Shown: one piece after another, positions 28,876 to 38,664 of the stretch | Layout: the number at the start of each line of letters is the position of its first letter | Numbering within the stretch: position 1 is the stretch's first letter | NCBI RefSeq assembly: GCF_004405125.1 | Contig: NZ_SORX01000001.1 | Span: 465,641 to 529,640 of the forward strand | DNA: 64,000 nt | Reading direction: 5' to 3' | Source: Jeotgalibacillus salarius | Lineage (GTDB): Bacteria; Bacillota; Bacilli; Bacillales; Jeotgalibacillaceae | Notes under the pieces: model-generated | Database searches by the model: none | Seen by the model: only the letters and a program-made list of their open reading frames with translations | What the model was told of the DNA's origin: nothing | Program-made: the position numbers and the translations under genes

Positions 28876-31800
28876 TTACATATTACGACGGTACTGTCCG
28901 CCTACTTCATATAATGCATGTGTGATTTGACCGAGTGATGCTACTTTGACTGTTTCCATCAGCTCAGCGAAAAGGTTTCCGCCTGAGACTGCTGTTTCTT
29001 TCAGTCTGTTCAGCGCTTCCTCTGCTTTGTCAGCATGCGATTGCTGGAAGTTTTGAAGGTTGGTGATCTGGGTTTCTTTTTCTTCCTTCGTCGCTCTCGC
29101 AAGTTCCATGCTGTCCATCTGTTCTTCTGATGGCGGGTTTGGATTCAGGTATGTGTTCACACCGATAATCGGAAGCTCGCCTGTATGCTTCTTCATTTCG
29201 TAGTGCATTGATTCTTCCTGAATTTTTCCGCGCTGATATTGTGTTTCCATTGCACCAAGTACACCGCCGCGGTCATTAATGCGTTCGAATTCCTGCAGGA
29301 CCATTTCTTCTACAAGGTCAGTCAGTTCTTCGACGATAAATGCGCCCTGGAGCGGATTTTCGTTTTTGCTTAAGCCATGCTCTTTTGTAATGATCATCTG
29401 AATCGCCATTGCCCGACGGACGGATTCTTCAGTCGGCGTTGTGATCGCTTCGTCATATGCGTTGGTATGAAGCGAATTACAGTTGTCCTGGAGTGCCATC
29501 AGCGCCTGGAGTGTGGTGCGGATATCGTTAAAGTCGATTTCCTGCGCGTGCAGTGAGCGGCCTGACGTCTGGATATGATACTTCAGCTTCTGGCTTCGCT
29601 CGTTGGCACCATACTTATCTCTCATGACAGTTGACCAGATGCGTCTTGCCACACGGCCGATCACCGTGTACTCCGGATCCAGTCCATTTGAGAAGAAGAA
29701 TGACAGGTTCGGTGCGAAATCGTTAATGTCCATGCCTCTACTTAAATAATACTCAACGTACGTAAAGCCGTTCGCAAGTGTGAACGCAAGCTGGGAAATT
29801 GGATTCGCTCCTGCTTCTGCAATATGGTAACCGGAAATCGAGACAGAATAATAGTTGCGTACTTTTTGATCAATGAAGTACTGCTGGATATCACCCATCA
29901 TACGCAGTGCAAATTCTGTTGAGAAGATACATGTATTCTGACCCTGATCCTCTTTTAAAATATCAGCCTGCACGGTGCCGCGTACGACTTGAAGTGTCTG
30001 TTCGCGCACTTCAGTGAATTCTTCCATTGAAAGCGTTCTGCCAAGCTCTTCTTCACGTACTTTCACCTGCTGATCCACTGCTGTATTCATAAACATTGCA
30101 AGAATAATCGGGGCAGGACCGTTAATTGTCATGGATACTGATGTTGACGGCGCGCACAGATCAAATCCTGCGTAAAGTTTCTTCATATCTTCAAGCGTAC
30201 AAATGCTGACGCCGCTCTCCCCGACTTTTCCGTAAATGTCCGGACGATGATCAGGGTCTTCACCGTAAAGTGTGACCGAATCAAACGCTGTACTCAGACG
30301 CTTTGCATCATCGTCTTTCGAAAGATAATGGAAGCGGCGGTTTGTACGCTCAGGCGTTCCTTCACCAGCGAACTGACGCTTTGGATCCTCACCTTTACGT
30401 TTAAACGGAAATACGCCTGCTGTATACGGGAATGATCCTGGTACATTCTCTTTGTACACCCATTTTAAAATTTCACCGTAGTCTTCAAACTTTGGCAGTG
30501 CCACTTTAGGAATAGAAAGACCTGACAGACTCTTTGTTTTCAGCTCTGTCACAAGTTCTTTACCGCGGACCTGCGTTGTGAATTGATCCTGTGCGTAAAG
30601 TTCTTTCATCTTAGGCCAGTTTTCGAGAATTTTTTTAGACTCTGCAGAAAGCTGTTCCCATGCCGTTTCTTTCATTGTTTCCAGTACTTTAACCGTTTCT
30701 TCTTCGCCTTCTTCTTTTGCTGCTTCAATACTGCCTTCAAGCTGGAAGAAGCGGCGCGCCAGTTTCGTCTGCTGTTCAGCTGACTTGTGATAACGGCGGA
30801 CGGTTTCCGAGATTTCACGCAAGTAGTAGCGCCGGTCGTTAGGGATAATGACGTTCTGCTTTTCTACATCTGCATTTTTAGAAAACTCAGTTGACCAGTC
30901 TGTCTGAACTTTTTCATTCACTTTTTCAACAAGCGCTGCAAAAAGTGCGTTTGTACCTGCATCGTTAAATTGGGACGCGATCGTACCGAATACCGGCATG
31001 TCATCAAGGTCCTGATCAAACAGCATGCGGCTGCGCTGATACTGCTTCTGCACTTGGCGCTTTGCATCCTCGGATCCTTTGCGCTCATATTTATTAATAA
31101 CCACAAGATCTGCATAGTCGATCATGTCAATTTTTTCAAGCTGGGATGGTGCACCGAACTCGCTTGTCATCACGTACATTGAGACGTCCGAGATCTCAGC
31201 GATTTCAGCATCCCCCTGCCCAATTCCACTTGTCTCAACAATGACCATGTCATAGCCTGCTGCTTTTACAACTGAAATCGCGTCTCTGATTGCAAGAGAG
31301 AGTTCACTTTTAGAACCACGGGTTGCAAGACTTCTCATAAATACACGGTCAGAGAAGATCGCATTCATACGGATTCTGTCACCTAAAAGCGCTCCGCCTG
31401 TTTTTTGCTTAGTCGGATCAATTGAAAGAATGGCTACCTTTTTATCAGGAATTTCATTGATAAAACGACGGATCAGTTCATCTGTCAGCGAACTTTTTCC
31501 GGCACCGCCCGTCCCTGTGATTCCGATTACAGGTGAATGTTTTTCCTCTGCCTTTACCTGATCCATAATGTTCTGCCAGACGTCGCTGTCATCCTTCATG
31601 CGGTATTCTGCGAGTGAAATAAACTTGGAAACAACCGGAATATTGCCGGATTTTAATTCACTGATCTCATGCTTCATCTCTTTTTCAATCGTGGCATAAT
31701 CACATTCTTCAAGCATCCGGTTAATCATACCCTGAAGCCCATTGGAACGGCCATCTTCCGGAGAAAAGATACGGGCAATTCCATATGCGTGAAGTTCTTT

Positions 31801-32136
31801 AATTTCACGCGGGATAATCACTCCGCCACCGCCACCGTAAATTTTAATATGAGGTGCGCCACGCTCTTTCAGCAGATCATGCATATATTTAAAATATTCT
31901 ACGTGTCCGCCCTGATAAGATGAAATGGCAATCCCCTGCACATCTTCCTGGATCGCTGCATTCACGACTTCTTCCACTGAGCGGTTGTGCCCCAGATGAA
32001 TGACTTCCGCACCGCTAGCCTGCAGAATTCTCCTCATAATGTTAATGGATGCATCGTGCCCGTCAAATAGGCTGGATGCTGTTACAAAACGAACCGGATT
32101 TTTCGGCTTATAGATTACTGGTTCATTTACTGCCAT
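28876..32136 (-). CDS. icmF: Fused isobutyryl-CoA mutase (B12 domain, G-protein chaperone, mutase)
   Basis: 1086 residues. An N-terminal B12-binding domain (DGHDASIN with the cobalt-ligand His near residue 29; YGGGGGVI) is followed by a MeaB-like GTPase chaperone ([16 protein letters not shown] near residue 210; [11 protein letters not shown]) and a C-terminal TIM-barrel mutase (from about residue 560; [19 protein letters not shown]). It interconverts isobutyryl-CoA and n-butyryl-CoA, and some members act on isovaleryl/pivalyl-CoA. ATG 32136 is taken since AAGGGGG lies 8 nt before it. It follows the TetR gene by 3 bp, and beta-oxidation genes lie upstream, so branched acyl-CoA degradation is a likely role. 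The cobalamin salvage operon at 42.5-51.6 kb can supply its cofactor. Confidence 0.94.
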   Translation of the reverse strand: MAVNEPVIYKPKNPVRFVTASSLFDGHDASINIMRRILQASGAEVIHLGHNRSVEEVVNAAIQEDVQGIAISSYQGGHVEYFKYMHDLLKERGAPHIKIYGGGGGVIIPREIKELHAYGIARIFSPEDGRSNGLQGMINRMLEECDYATIEKEMKHEISELKSGNIPVVSKFISLAEYRMKDDSDVWQNIMDQVKAEEKHSPVIGITGTGGAGKSSLTDELIRRFINEIPDKKVAILSIDPTKQKTGGALLGDRIRMNAIFSDRVFMRSLATRGSKSELSLAIRDAISVVKAAGYDMVIVETSGIGQGDAEIAEISDVSMYVMTSEFGAPSQLEKIDMIDYADLVVINKYERKGSEDAKRQVQKQYQRSRMLFDQDLDDMPVFGTIASQFNDAGTNALFAALVEKVNEKVQTDWSTEFSKNADVEKQNVIIPNDRRYYLREISETVRRYHKSAEQQTKLARRFFQLEGSIEAAKEEGEEETVKVLETMKETAWEQLSAESKKILENWPKMKELYAQDQFTTQVRGKELVTELKTKSLSGLSIPKVALPKFEDYGEILKWVYKENVPGSFPYTAGVFPFKRKGEDPKRQFAGEGTPERTNRRFHYLSKDDDAKRLSTAFDSVTLYGEDPDHRPDIYGKVGESGVSICTLEDMKKLYAGFDLCAPSTSVSMTINGPAPIILAMFMNTAVDQQVKVREEELGRTLSMEEFTEVREQTLQVVRGTVQADILKEDQGQNTCIFSTEFALRMMGDIQQYFIDQKVRNYYSVSISGYHIAEAGANPISQLAFTLANGFTYVEYYLSRGMDINDFAPNLSFFFSNGLDPEYTVIGRVARRIWSTVMRDKYGANERSQKLKYHIQTSGRSLHAQEIDFNDIRTTLQALMALQDNCNSLHTNAYDEAITTPTEESVRRAMAIQMIITKEHGLSKNENPLQGAFIVEELTDLVEEMVLQEFERINDRGGVLGAMETQYQRGKIQEESMHYEMKKHTGELPIIGVNTYLNPNPPSEEQMDSMELARATKEEKETQITNLQNFQQSHADKAEEALNRLKETAVSGGNLFAELMETVKVASLGQITHALYEVGGQYRRNM

Positions 32137-32139
32137 CAC

Positions 32140-32790
32140 TTATTCCCCCTTGTTCACCGCTGTCTGGTATCCTCGAACACCTTTGAGCAGCAGCTCGGTC
32201 TGTCTGTTCGTATACTGGTCTATATCATAATCACGCAGCGCCCATCGTCTGAACGCCCACATCTGTCCCTGTACAAAAATGTTCTGTGCCAGCAGGTGTA
32301 TTTCTTCACGACCCATCACCAGTTCACCTTCATCCACACATTTCTGGATCAGGGTTTCAAACATTTCTACCATTTCAAGCTCTTTTTTCAGCACATAAGG
32401 CAGTGCGTCTTTAGATAATGACTTGGCTTCCTGGTACATGACCAGCACTTCATCCTGCATACTATCAACTACCTTGAAATAGTGTGCAATCCCCCGTGAC
32501 AGAGCCTGAAGTGTACCGCCGTCAAGCTCCATCCCATGGAGGCGGACGCGTACTTCATCATAGATTCTGTCGCAGACGAGATACAGGACGTCTTCTTTTG
32601 TACGGATATATTCATAGAGGGTACCGATGCTGAAGCCAGAAGCTTTGGCGATTTCACGTGTTGTTGTGCGGTGAAATCCTTTTTGTTTGAAAAGTGAGAC
32701 GGCCCCTTTGATCATCTGGTCGCGGCGCATTTCTATGAGCCGCTCGTCTTTTACCGAGGATTGTACTTCCCGTTTGTTCTCCAATCGCAT
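32140..32790 (-). CDS. TetR/AcrR family regulator (FadR-like)
   Basis: 216 residues with the TetR DNA-binding domain at residues 26-72 (FKQKGFHRTTTREIAKASGFSIGTLYEYI). The C-terminal helical ligand domain resembles FadR-type acyl-CoA sensors. AAAGGTGG precedes ATG 32790. It is encoded directly upstream of icmF and downstream of acyl-CoA dehydrogenase genes. Palindromes upstream of the thiolase and fadF genes (38093, 40835) are candidate operators. The ligand is inferred, not seen. Confidence 0.87.
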   Translation of the reverse strand: MRLENKREVQSSVKDERLIEMRRDQMIKGAVSLFKQKGFHRTTTREIAKASGFSIGTLYEYIRTKEDVLYLVCDRIYDEVRVRLHGMELDGGTLQALSRGIAHYFKVVDSMQDEVLVMYQEAKSLSKDALPYVLKKELEMVEMFETLIQKCVDEGELVMGREEIHLLAQNIFVQGQMWAFRRWALRDYDIDQYTNRQTELLLKGVRGYQTAVNKGE

Positions 32791-32845
32791 CCGCCACCTT
32801 TCACATTCTGAAGGTCCTTTGACTGAGGGGAACTGTTTATAAGAA

Positions 32846-32976
32846 TCGCTTATGATTTCCGCTTCAGGGGGACGCTTTCCGCGGGGCCGGCGGTGAGCCT
32901 CCTCGCGCTTTGCGCTGCGGGGTCTCACCTGTCCGACTTATCCCGCTGGAGTCGCCCCCTTACGCTTCAATCAACA
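32846..32976 (+). repeat. Dispersed repeat type A
   Basis: Left arm CGCTTATGATTTCCGC as in the 18616 copy, right arm GCTTCAATCAAC; core GGTGAG...CTCACC, tip CGCTTTGCG. In the 436-bp acyl-CoA dehydrogenase-tetR gap. Confidence 0.88.
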
Positions 32977-33069
32977 CTGTGATCGTACGTCCTGCTTTAT
33001 TGAAGTAAAAATTGCTACTGAAAATGATCTGACTTACAAAGAATCCCCCGCTTTCATAGTCAGACAGAG

Positions 33070-33206
33070 CGTTGATTGTAGCGGGAGGGCCGAGACTCCT
33101 GCGGAAAAACGATCGTTCGAGACCCCGCAGGGCACCGGTTTTCTGCCCGAGGAGGCTCGGGCGTTCGTCCGCGGAAAGCGAGGTCCTCCCGCGGAAATCA
33201 AAAGCG
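33070..33206 (-). repeat. Dispersed repeat type C (right partner)
   Basis: GCGTTGATTGTAGCGGGAGG ... AATCAAAAGCG; inner GGGAGGGCC / GGTCCTCCC. About 80% similar by eye to the type C copy at 22245 and again paired with a type A copy. Confidence 0.9.
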
Positions 33207-33226
33207 ATTTCAATGCAATAATCTGC

Positions 33227-34366
33227 TTACTTCGTTACCATGCGGCCGATTACGAGGCGTTGGATTTCCTGGGTGCCTTCGTAAATCTGAGTGATTTTTG
33301 CGTCGCGCATGTAGCGTTCAACAGGATAGTCCTTCGTATAACCGTAGCCGCCGAAGATCTGAACAGCTTCTACTGTTACTTTCATTGCAGTGTCTCCTGC
33401 CATCAGCTTGGACATTGCAGATTCTTTTCCGTATGACAGTCCCTCTGATTCAAGCCATGCAGCCTGGTAAGTAAGCAGGCGTGATGCTTCGATGCTTGTT
33501 GCCATGTCTGCGATTTTGAATGATACGCCCTGGTTCGCAAGTATTGACTTGCCGAATTGCTCACGGCCTTTGGCATATTCAACTGATGCATCAAGTGCCC
33601 CTTGTGCAATTCCGACTGCCTGAGCAGCGATTCCGTTACGGCCGCCGTCCAGTGTCATCATTGCGATTTTAAAGCCTTCTCCTTCTTTACCTAAAAGGTT
33701 TTCAGCAGGTACTTTTACATTGTCAAAAATCAGTTCTGTTGTAGGTGATGAACGAATGCCGAGCTTTTTCTCTTTTTTACCGATCGAGAAGCCTTCCCAG
33801 CCTTTTTCAACGATGAATGCGCTCATTCCGCGTGTGCCGGCTTCCTGATCTGTTACTGCAAAAATAATGTAAAGTTCTGCTGCGCCGCCATTTGTGATCC
33901 AGACTTTTGATCCGTTTAACACGTAATGGTCTCCGTTTTTCACAGCTTTCGTTTTCATTGAAGATACGTCAGATCCGGCTCCAGGCTCAGAAAGTCCGTA
34001 AGCGCCCAGCATTTCACCCTGTGCAAGCTTTGTCAGGTAGTGCTTTTTCTGCTCTTCTGTTCCGAACTTAAAGATTGGCCAGCTTGCAAGTGACAGGTGA
34101 GCTGACAGCGTTACACCAGTTGATGCACAGACGCGTGACAGTTCTTCAACTGCGATGACGTATGCCAGATAGTCACTTCCGATGCCGCCGTATTCTTCTG
34201 GCCACGGAATGCCTGTTAAGCCAAGCTCAGCCATTTTATCGAAAATGCCACGGTCGAAACGCTCTTCTTCATCACGCTCTGCAGCAGTTGGTGCAACGTC
34301 CTTTTCTGCAAAGTCGCGCACCATTTTACGGATCATTTCATGTTCTTCAGTTAATTTAAAATTCAT
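33227..34366 (-). CDS. Acyl-CoA dehydrogenase (AcdA-like)
   Basis: 379-residue flavoprotein that oxidises acyl-CoA to enoyl-CoA and passes electrons to [18 protein letters not shown] is the FAD/substrate loop; the catalytic base is Glu in [11 protein letters not shown] near the C-terminus. AGGGGGAAG precedes the ATG. It lies 13 bp after the second acyl-CoA dehydrogenase gene. Glu at this position fits short or short-branched chain acyl-CoA; chain length is not settled by sequence. Confidence 0.93.
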   Translation of the reverse strand: MNFKLTEEHEMIRKMVRDFAEKDVAPTAAERDEEERFDRGIFDKMAELGLTGIPWPEEYGGIGSDYLAYVIAVEELSRVCASTGVTLSAHLSLASWPIFKFGTEEQKKHYLTKLAQGEMLGAYGLSEPGAGSDVSSMKTKAVKNGDHYVLNGSKVWITNGGAAELYIIFAVTDQEAGTRGMSAFIVEKGWEGFSIGKKEKKLGIRSSPTTELIFDNVKVPAENLLGKEGEGFKIAMMTLDGGRNGIAAQAVGIAQGALDASVEYAKGREQFGKSILANQGVSFKIADMATSIEASRLLTYQAAWLESEGLSYGKESAMSKLMAGDTAMKVTVEAVQIFGGYGYTKDYPVERYMRDAKITQIYEGTQEIQRLVIGRMVTK

Positions 34367-34379
34367 ATTGTACTTCCCC

Positions 34380-35516
34380 CTATTTGGTCACGTGCTTACT
34401 GATCACGATTCTTTGAATTTCACTTGTACCTTCATAGATTTCACTGATTTTTGCATCTCTGAACAGTCGCTCTGCCGGATAGTCTTCTGTATAACCGTTT
34501 CCGCCAAATACCTGAACACACTCGATTGCGTTGTTCATTGCTGTGGATGATGCAAAGAGCTTAGCCATTGAGGCTTCTTTTCCGCAAGGTTTGTTTTCCT
34601 GTCTCAGGAACGCTGCCTGGTAGACAAGCAATCTCGCTGCTTCAGCCGCTGTAGCCATGTCAGCAAGCTTAAATCCGATTCCCTGCTGCTGTGCAATCGG
34701 CTTTCCGAACTGTTCACGCTCTTTTGCATAAGCCACTGCATGATCCACGGCCGCTTCTGCAATGCCGAGAGATTTTGCTGCGATTCCGATTCGTCCTGCA
34801 TCCAGGTTGCCAAGCGCAATTTTAAAACCTTCTCCTTCTTGACCTAAAAGGTTTTCCGCCGGCACTTTCATATCTTCAAACGTCAGCTGGACTGTACGTG
34901 ATCCATGAAGACCCATTTTCTTTTCATCTTTTCCCACAATGAACCCCGGAAAGTTCTTTTCTACGATAAATGCGCTGATGCCTTTTGACCCTTTTTCGGG
35001 ATCGGTCACTGCAAATACGATATACGTATCAGCTTCTCCGCCGTTTGTGATAAAGATCTTTGAGCCGTTCATTACATAATGATCGTCTTTTTTCACTGCG
35101 CGCGTTTTCAGACTCGCAGCATCCGATCCGGCACTTGGCTCTGTCAGACAGAATGCGCCCAGGTATTCACCTGTTGCCAGCTTCGTCACATATTTTTGCT
35201 TCTGTTCTTCATTGCCATAGTATAAAATCGGGCCTGTCCCGACTGAGGTATGAACGGACAAGATCACGCTGACAACCGGACTCACTTTGGCAAGTTCGTT
35301 GAGTGCAATGATATAGGAAATGTAATCCATGCCTGCACCGCCGTACTCTTCAGGAACCGTGATGCCCATCAGTCCGAGCTCGGCCATCTTATTTAAAATT
35401 TCGCGAGGAAACTCCCCTGCTTCCATTCTTTCGATAAATGGTTCAATTTCTTCACGCGCGAAATCTCTCACCATTTTTTGCATCATTTTCTGTTCTTCTG
35501 TAAAACGCAGGTCCAT
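34380..35516 (-). CDS. Acyl-CoA dehydrogenase (MmgC/Bcd-like)
   Basis: 378 residues, a paralogue of the downstream gene. [17 protein letters not shown] and the catalytic Glu in [16 protein letters not shown] 35516 follows GGGGGAG by 6 nt; the longer frame overlaps the hydroxybutyryl-CoA dehydrogenase gene and is not needed. The order thiolase-Hbd-Acd-Acd parallels the B. subtilis mmgABC genes. Confidence 0.93.
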   Translation of the reverse strand: MDLRFTEEQKMMQKMVRDFAREEIEPFIERMEAGEFPREILNKMAELGLMGITVPEEYGGAGMDYISYIIALNELAKVSPVVSVILSVHTSVGTGPILYYGNEEQKQKYVTKLATGEYLGAFCLTEPSAGSDAASLKTRAVKKDDHYVMNGSKIFITNGGEADTYIVFAVTDPEKGSKGISAFIVEKNFPGFIVGKDEKKMGLHGSRTVQLTFEDMKVPAENLLGQEGEGFKIALGNLDAGRIGIAAKSLGIAEAAVDHAVAYAKEREQFGKPIAQQQGIGFKLADMATAAEAARLLVYQAAFLRQENKPCGKEASMAKLFASSTAMNNAIECVQVFGGNGYTEDYPAERLFRDAKISEIYEGTSEIQRIVISKHVTK

Positions 35517-35536
35517 CTCATGCTCCCCCTTGATGT

Positions 35537-36388
35537 TTATTCGTAGATGTAGAAACCGCGGCCCGTTTTCTTTCCGAGCCAGCCTGCTTTGACGTACTTG
35601 CGAAGCAGTGGGCATGGACGATATTTGCTGTCGCCAAATCCTTCATGCAGGATCTCCATAATATAAAGACACGTGTCCAAACCGATAAAATCAGCCAGCT
35701 GAAGCGGTCCCATCGGATGATTCATACCCATTTTCATGACATCATCAATTGCTTCTTTACTCGCAACACCTTCATAAAGGGTGTAAATTGCTTCATTGAT
35801 CATCGGCATCAAAATGCGGTTTGAAACAAATCCGGGAAAGTCTTCTACTTCTACCGGCGCCTTGTTCAGCGTTTTAGTCATCTCTTCAATTGCCTGATAC
35901 ACTTCATCTGTTGTTGCCAGTCCGCGGATGATTTCAACGAGCTTCATGACAGGAACCGGGTTCATAAAGTGCATCCCGATTACCTGCTCAGGACGCTTTG
36001 TGGCCGCTGCAATTTCTGTAATTGGCAGTGAAGAAGTATTTGAAGCCAGAATGGCATGTTCAGGAGCTGCCTGATCAAGTGTTTCAAAGATTTTCGTTTT
36101 GATGGCCATGTTTTCTACTGCTGCTTCGATGACGAGGTCCGCGTTTTTTGCGTCGTTGAGATCGGTTGAGCGTGTAATGCGGCCGAGTGATGCATTTTTA
36201 TCTTCTTCTGTCATTTTTTCTTTGCTGACTGCGCGGTTCATGTTTTTTTCGATGACTGACAGACCGCGTGTGAGGAATTCGTCTTTCAGGTCGTTGAGGA
36301 TGACGTTGTATCCTGCCTGGGCACATACTTGTGCTATGCCGCCGCCCATCTGACCGGCGCCGATGACCATGACTGTTTTGATGTTCAT
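35537..36388 (-). CDS. 3-hydroxybutyryl-CoA dehydrogenase (MmgB/Hbd)
   Basis: 283 residues. NAD-binding [18 protein letters not shown] at the start, catalytic His in [15 protein letters not shown], and the C-terminal [22 protein letters not shown] precedes the ATG. A type A repeat separates it from the thiolase gene upstream. Confidence 0.94.
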   Translation of the reverse strand: MNIKTVMVIGAGQMGGGIAQVCAQAGYNVILNDLKDEFLTRGLSVIEKNMNRAVSKEKMTEEDKNASLGRITRSTDLNDAKNADLVIEAAVENMAIKTKIFETLDQAAPEHAILASNTSSLPITEIAAATKRPEQVIGMHFMNPVPVMKLVEIIRGLATTDEVYQAIEEMTKTLNKAPVEVEDFPGFVSNRILMPMINEAIYTLYEGVASKEAIDDVMKMGMNHPMGPLQLADFIGLDTCLYIMEILHEGFGDSKYRPCPLLRKYVKAGWLGKKTGRGFYIYE

Positions 36389-36427
36389 TGGGATTCTCCT
36401 TTTAACATGATGTACTTTCTGATAACC

Positions 36428-36551
36428 GCAGACCTGCGCTTCAGGCGGATGCTTTCCGGACGGAGGTTGCTGAGCCTCCTCGCGCTTTGCGCTGCGGGGT
36501 CTCAGCTTCCCTCTAATCGTCCCGGAGTCACCGCCTTACGCTCCGGTCTGC
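36428..36551 (+). repeat. Dispersed repeat type A within the thiolase-hbd operon
   Basis: Outer arms GCAGACC / GGTCTGC, a third arm sequence for type A that is again complementary; tip CGCTTTGCG. Confidence 0.9.
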
Positions 36552-36637
36552 CCAAGTTTCCTATTTATAAAATAAAATCAGCCCTTAATTTAGTGATACA
36601 CATACAGGACATGGTTTTTGGAATAAAAAGTTCAGAA

Positions 36638-37816
36638 TCAAACCTGAATGAGTACTGCGTCGCCTTGGCCTCCGCCTGAGCAGATGGCTGCAATGCCGAT
36701 TCCGCCTCCGCGGCGTCTCAGTTCGTATGCAAGTGTCAGGATGACACGTGCGCCGCTTGCGCCGATTGGGTGTCCAAGGGCTACTGCGCCTCCGTTGACG
36801 TTTACTTTTTCAGGGTCAAGGTTTGCAATTTTGTTACTTGCCAGTGCGACTGCTGAGAATGCTTCGTTAATTTCGAACAGGTCGATGTCTTCAAGCTTGT
36901 GACCTGTTTTTTCAAGTAATTTGTTGATAACCAGCCCCGGTGTTTGTGGGAATTTTGAAGCTTCTACTGCAACTTCTGCATGCCCAAGAATGGTTGCGAG
37001 CGGCTTTTTGCCTTCTTTTTCTGCCCGTTCGTCACTCATCAGCACCATTGCGCAGGCACCATCATTGATTCCAGGTGCGTTTCCTGCAGTGATTGTACCG
37101 TCTTTGCCAAATACCGGGCGCAGACCAGCAAGTGCTTCAGGAGTTGTTCCTTTTCTGACTGCTTCATCGATTTCAACAGTAATTGGATCTCCTTTGCGCT
37201 GAGGAACCTGAAGGGCTACGATTTCTTCAGCGAACACGCCGTTGTCAGTTGCTTCGCTCGCCTTTATGTGGCTTCTTGCTGCCCATGCATCCTGCTCTTC
37301 ACGCGTCAGGCTGAATTCTTCAGCAGTTGAGTTCCCGTAGGTTCCCATGTGAACGTTGTTAAATGTACAAGTCAGGCCGTCATGAATCATCATGTCTTTG
37401 ACCATTTGATCTCCCATACGGAAACCTGATCTTGCTTTATCCATAAAGTAAGGGGCATTGGTCATTGATTCCATTCCGCCTGCAACGATCAGTGACTCGT
37501 CACCAAGTCTGATCAACTGGTCTGCAAGTGTGACTGAACGCATGCCTGATGCACATACTTTGTTGATTGTTTCTGTTTTGACTTCCCATGGAATACCTGC
37601 TTTTTGTGATGCCTGGCGTGATGGGATTTGTCCTTGTCCGCCCTGCAGGACTGTTCCTAGGATGACTTCATCTATTGTTTCTGGTGCAACGTCTGAACGC
37701 TTAAGTGCTTCTTTGATTGCTTCTGCTCCAAGGTCTGAGGCTGTGAATGATGCGAGTGATCCTCCGAGTTTTCCGAATGGTGTTCTTGCTCCGTCAATGA
37801 TTACTGTTTTTGGCAT
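36638..37816 (-). CDS. Acetyl-CoA C-acetyltransferase (thiolase, MmgA-like)
   Basis: 392 residues. Active-site Cys in NKVCASGMRSV near residue 88, His in GHPIGASGARV and second Cys in CSGGGQGDA. ATG 37816 with AAGGGGAG upstream. First gene of the acyl-CoA operon; thiolysis of acetoacetyl-CoA closes short-chain beta-oxidation. Confidence 0.95.
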   Translation of the reverse strand: MPKTVIIDGARTPFGKLGGSLASFTASDLGAEAIKEALKRSDVAPETIDEVILGTVLQGGQGQIPSRQASQKAGIPWEVKTETINKVCASGMRSVTLADQLIRLGDESLIVAGGMESMTNAPYFMDKARSGFRMGDQMVKDMMIHDGLTCTFNNVHMGTYGNSTAEEFSLTREEQDAWAARSHIKASEATDNGVFAEEIVALQVPQRKGDPITVEIDEAVRKGTTPEALAGLRPVFGKDGTITAGNAPGINDGACAMVLMSDERAEKEGKKPLATILGHAEVAVEASKFPQTPGLVINKLLEKTGHKLEDIDLFEINEAFSAVALASNKIANLDPEKVNVNGGAVALGHPIGASGARVILTLAYELRRRGGGIGIAAICSGGGQGDAVLIQV

Positions 37817-37849
37817 TGTGATTCTCCCCTTTGTTTGTTTCCTGTTAAC

Positions 37850-37975
37850 CGCTTCACTGCGTTCCAGGCGGACGCTTTCCGGACGGTGGTTGCTGAGCCT
37901 CCTCAGGCTTCGCCTTGCGGGGTCTCAGCTTCCCACTAATCGTCTCGGAGTCGCCGCCTTCCACTCCGTTCAGCT
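37850..37975 (+). repeat. Dispersed repeat type A upstream of the thiolase gene
   Basis: GTTCCAGGCGGACGCTTTCC to GCCGCCTTCCACTCCG; tip GGCTTCGCC. Unlike other copies, its outermost arms show little complementarity. Confidence 0.82.
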
Positions 37976-38092
37976 CTGTGTGACTCACACATATGATCAA
38001 CAGGTTATTTAAATAAAAATTGAATCCGCTTACAAAAATGCAGCCTTGACTTGAACATTTTGATGAATGTGAGGGTGGGCGGGCGTGTGTTG

Positions 38093-38110
38093 ACTGAACG
38101 CTCGCTCAGT
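38093..38110. promoter_or_regulatory. Candidate TetR operator upstream of the thiolase operon
   Basis: ACTGAACGCTCGCTCAGT, an imperfect 18-bp palindrome. The surrounding TTGACTGAANGCTC is also found at the fadF promoter. Confidence 0.55.
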
Positions 38111-38164
38111 GAGTCCCCTTTAAAAAAGCCGATTTAACGGCATTTAAATGATTCTACCTCTTCT

Positions 38165-38193
38165 ATTGTAAGCGATTTCAATTGTTGATACAA
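38165..38193 (-). promoter_or_regulatory. Possible promoter of the thiolase operon
   Basis: Minus strand TTGTAT (38188-38193), 17-bp spacer, TACAAT (38165-38170). The candidate operator lies about 55 bp downstream of the -10. Confidence 0.45.
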
Positions 38194-38249
38194 GTGGGAT
38201 TTTTAATAGGAGGAGAGATTCTGATTCTGGCTTGGGGACTGCCATATAG

Positions 38250-38363
38250 GTTCGCAGGAAAGTTAATGATGTTCGGAGTTCAGGGTACGATGTTCGAAGT
38301 TTAACCTGTGGTGTTCAAAGATTAAATGGCAAGGTTCGGAGAAAAAACGTGGTGTTTCATAGA
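38250..38363. repeat. Degenerate tandem repeat with exact 21-bp period
   Basis: GTTCGNAG-like words start at 38250, 38271, 38292, 38313, 38334 and 38354: four exact 21-bp steps then one of 20. The rest of each unit varies freely. Confidence 0.9.
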
Positions 38364-38400
38364 ATAGTATCAAAAGGCATATACTGATTACTGCATATCG

Positions 38401-38441
38401 AGGCTCGAACCAGCGACCTCCACCCTGTCAAGGTGGCGCTC
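38401..38441 (-). pseudogene. Fragment of a tRNA-Val(GAC) gene
   Basis: Read on the minus strand it gives the end of the D arm (GAGCGC), a perfect anticodon arm CCACC-TTGACAG-GGTGG with anticodon GAC, variable loop AGGTC, and GCTGG-TTCGAGC of the T arm. Similarity stops in the T loop; the acceptor stem and most of the D arm are missing, so it cannot work as a tRNA. Confidence 0.75.
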
Positions 38442-38445
38442 CTCA

Positions 38446-38492
38446 AATAAAAAACGACCTGGCCGTCATCAGAAGCAGCCAGGTCGTTTGGG
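38446..38492 (-). terminator. Terminator downstream of fadF
   Basis: AAACGACCTGGC / GCCAGGTCGTTT, followed on the minus strand by T6ATTT. Confidence 0.82.
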
Positions 38493-38520
38493 TTTATTAG
38501 TATATGTTGTTGCGGTTTAA

Positions 38521-38655
38521 GCGCCTCCGCTTTATCACGATGTTCAGCTCCAGCAGGCAACTCCTCGAGTCATAAGCTTCGCTGAGAAAATGGGGAAGAT
38601 CACCCGTTTCTCTCAGCGCGTCTTATGCTTGTCGGAGCTGAATGCCTGCTTCCGC
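38521..38655. repeat. Large palindromic element downstream of fadF (type D)
   Basis: Nested inverted repeats: CAGCTCC/GGAGCTG (38545, 38634), GCAGGCA/TGCCTGC (38553, 38643), and CGCTGAGAAA near its TTTCTCTCAGCG partner at 38607-38618. Similar CTCCTCGAGTCATAAGCTTC-type elements occur in other Bacillaceae, from memory. Single copy here. Confidence 0.6.
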
Positions 38656-38664
38656 TTTTCTTTT

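Noticed and set aside
32815..32830. TetR operator upstream of the tetR gene
   Set aside because: Only one half-site (TTGACTGA) is present, with no inverted partner.
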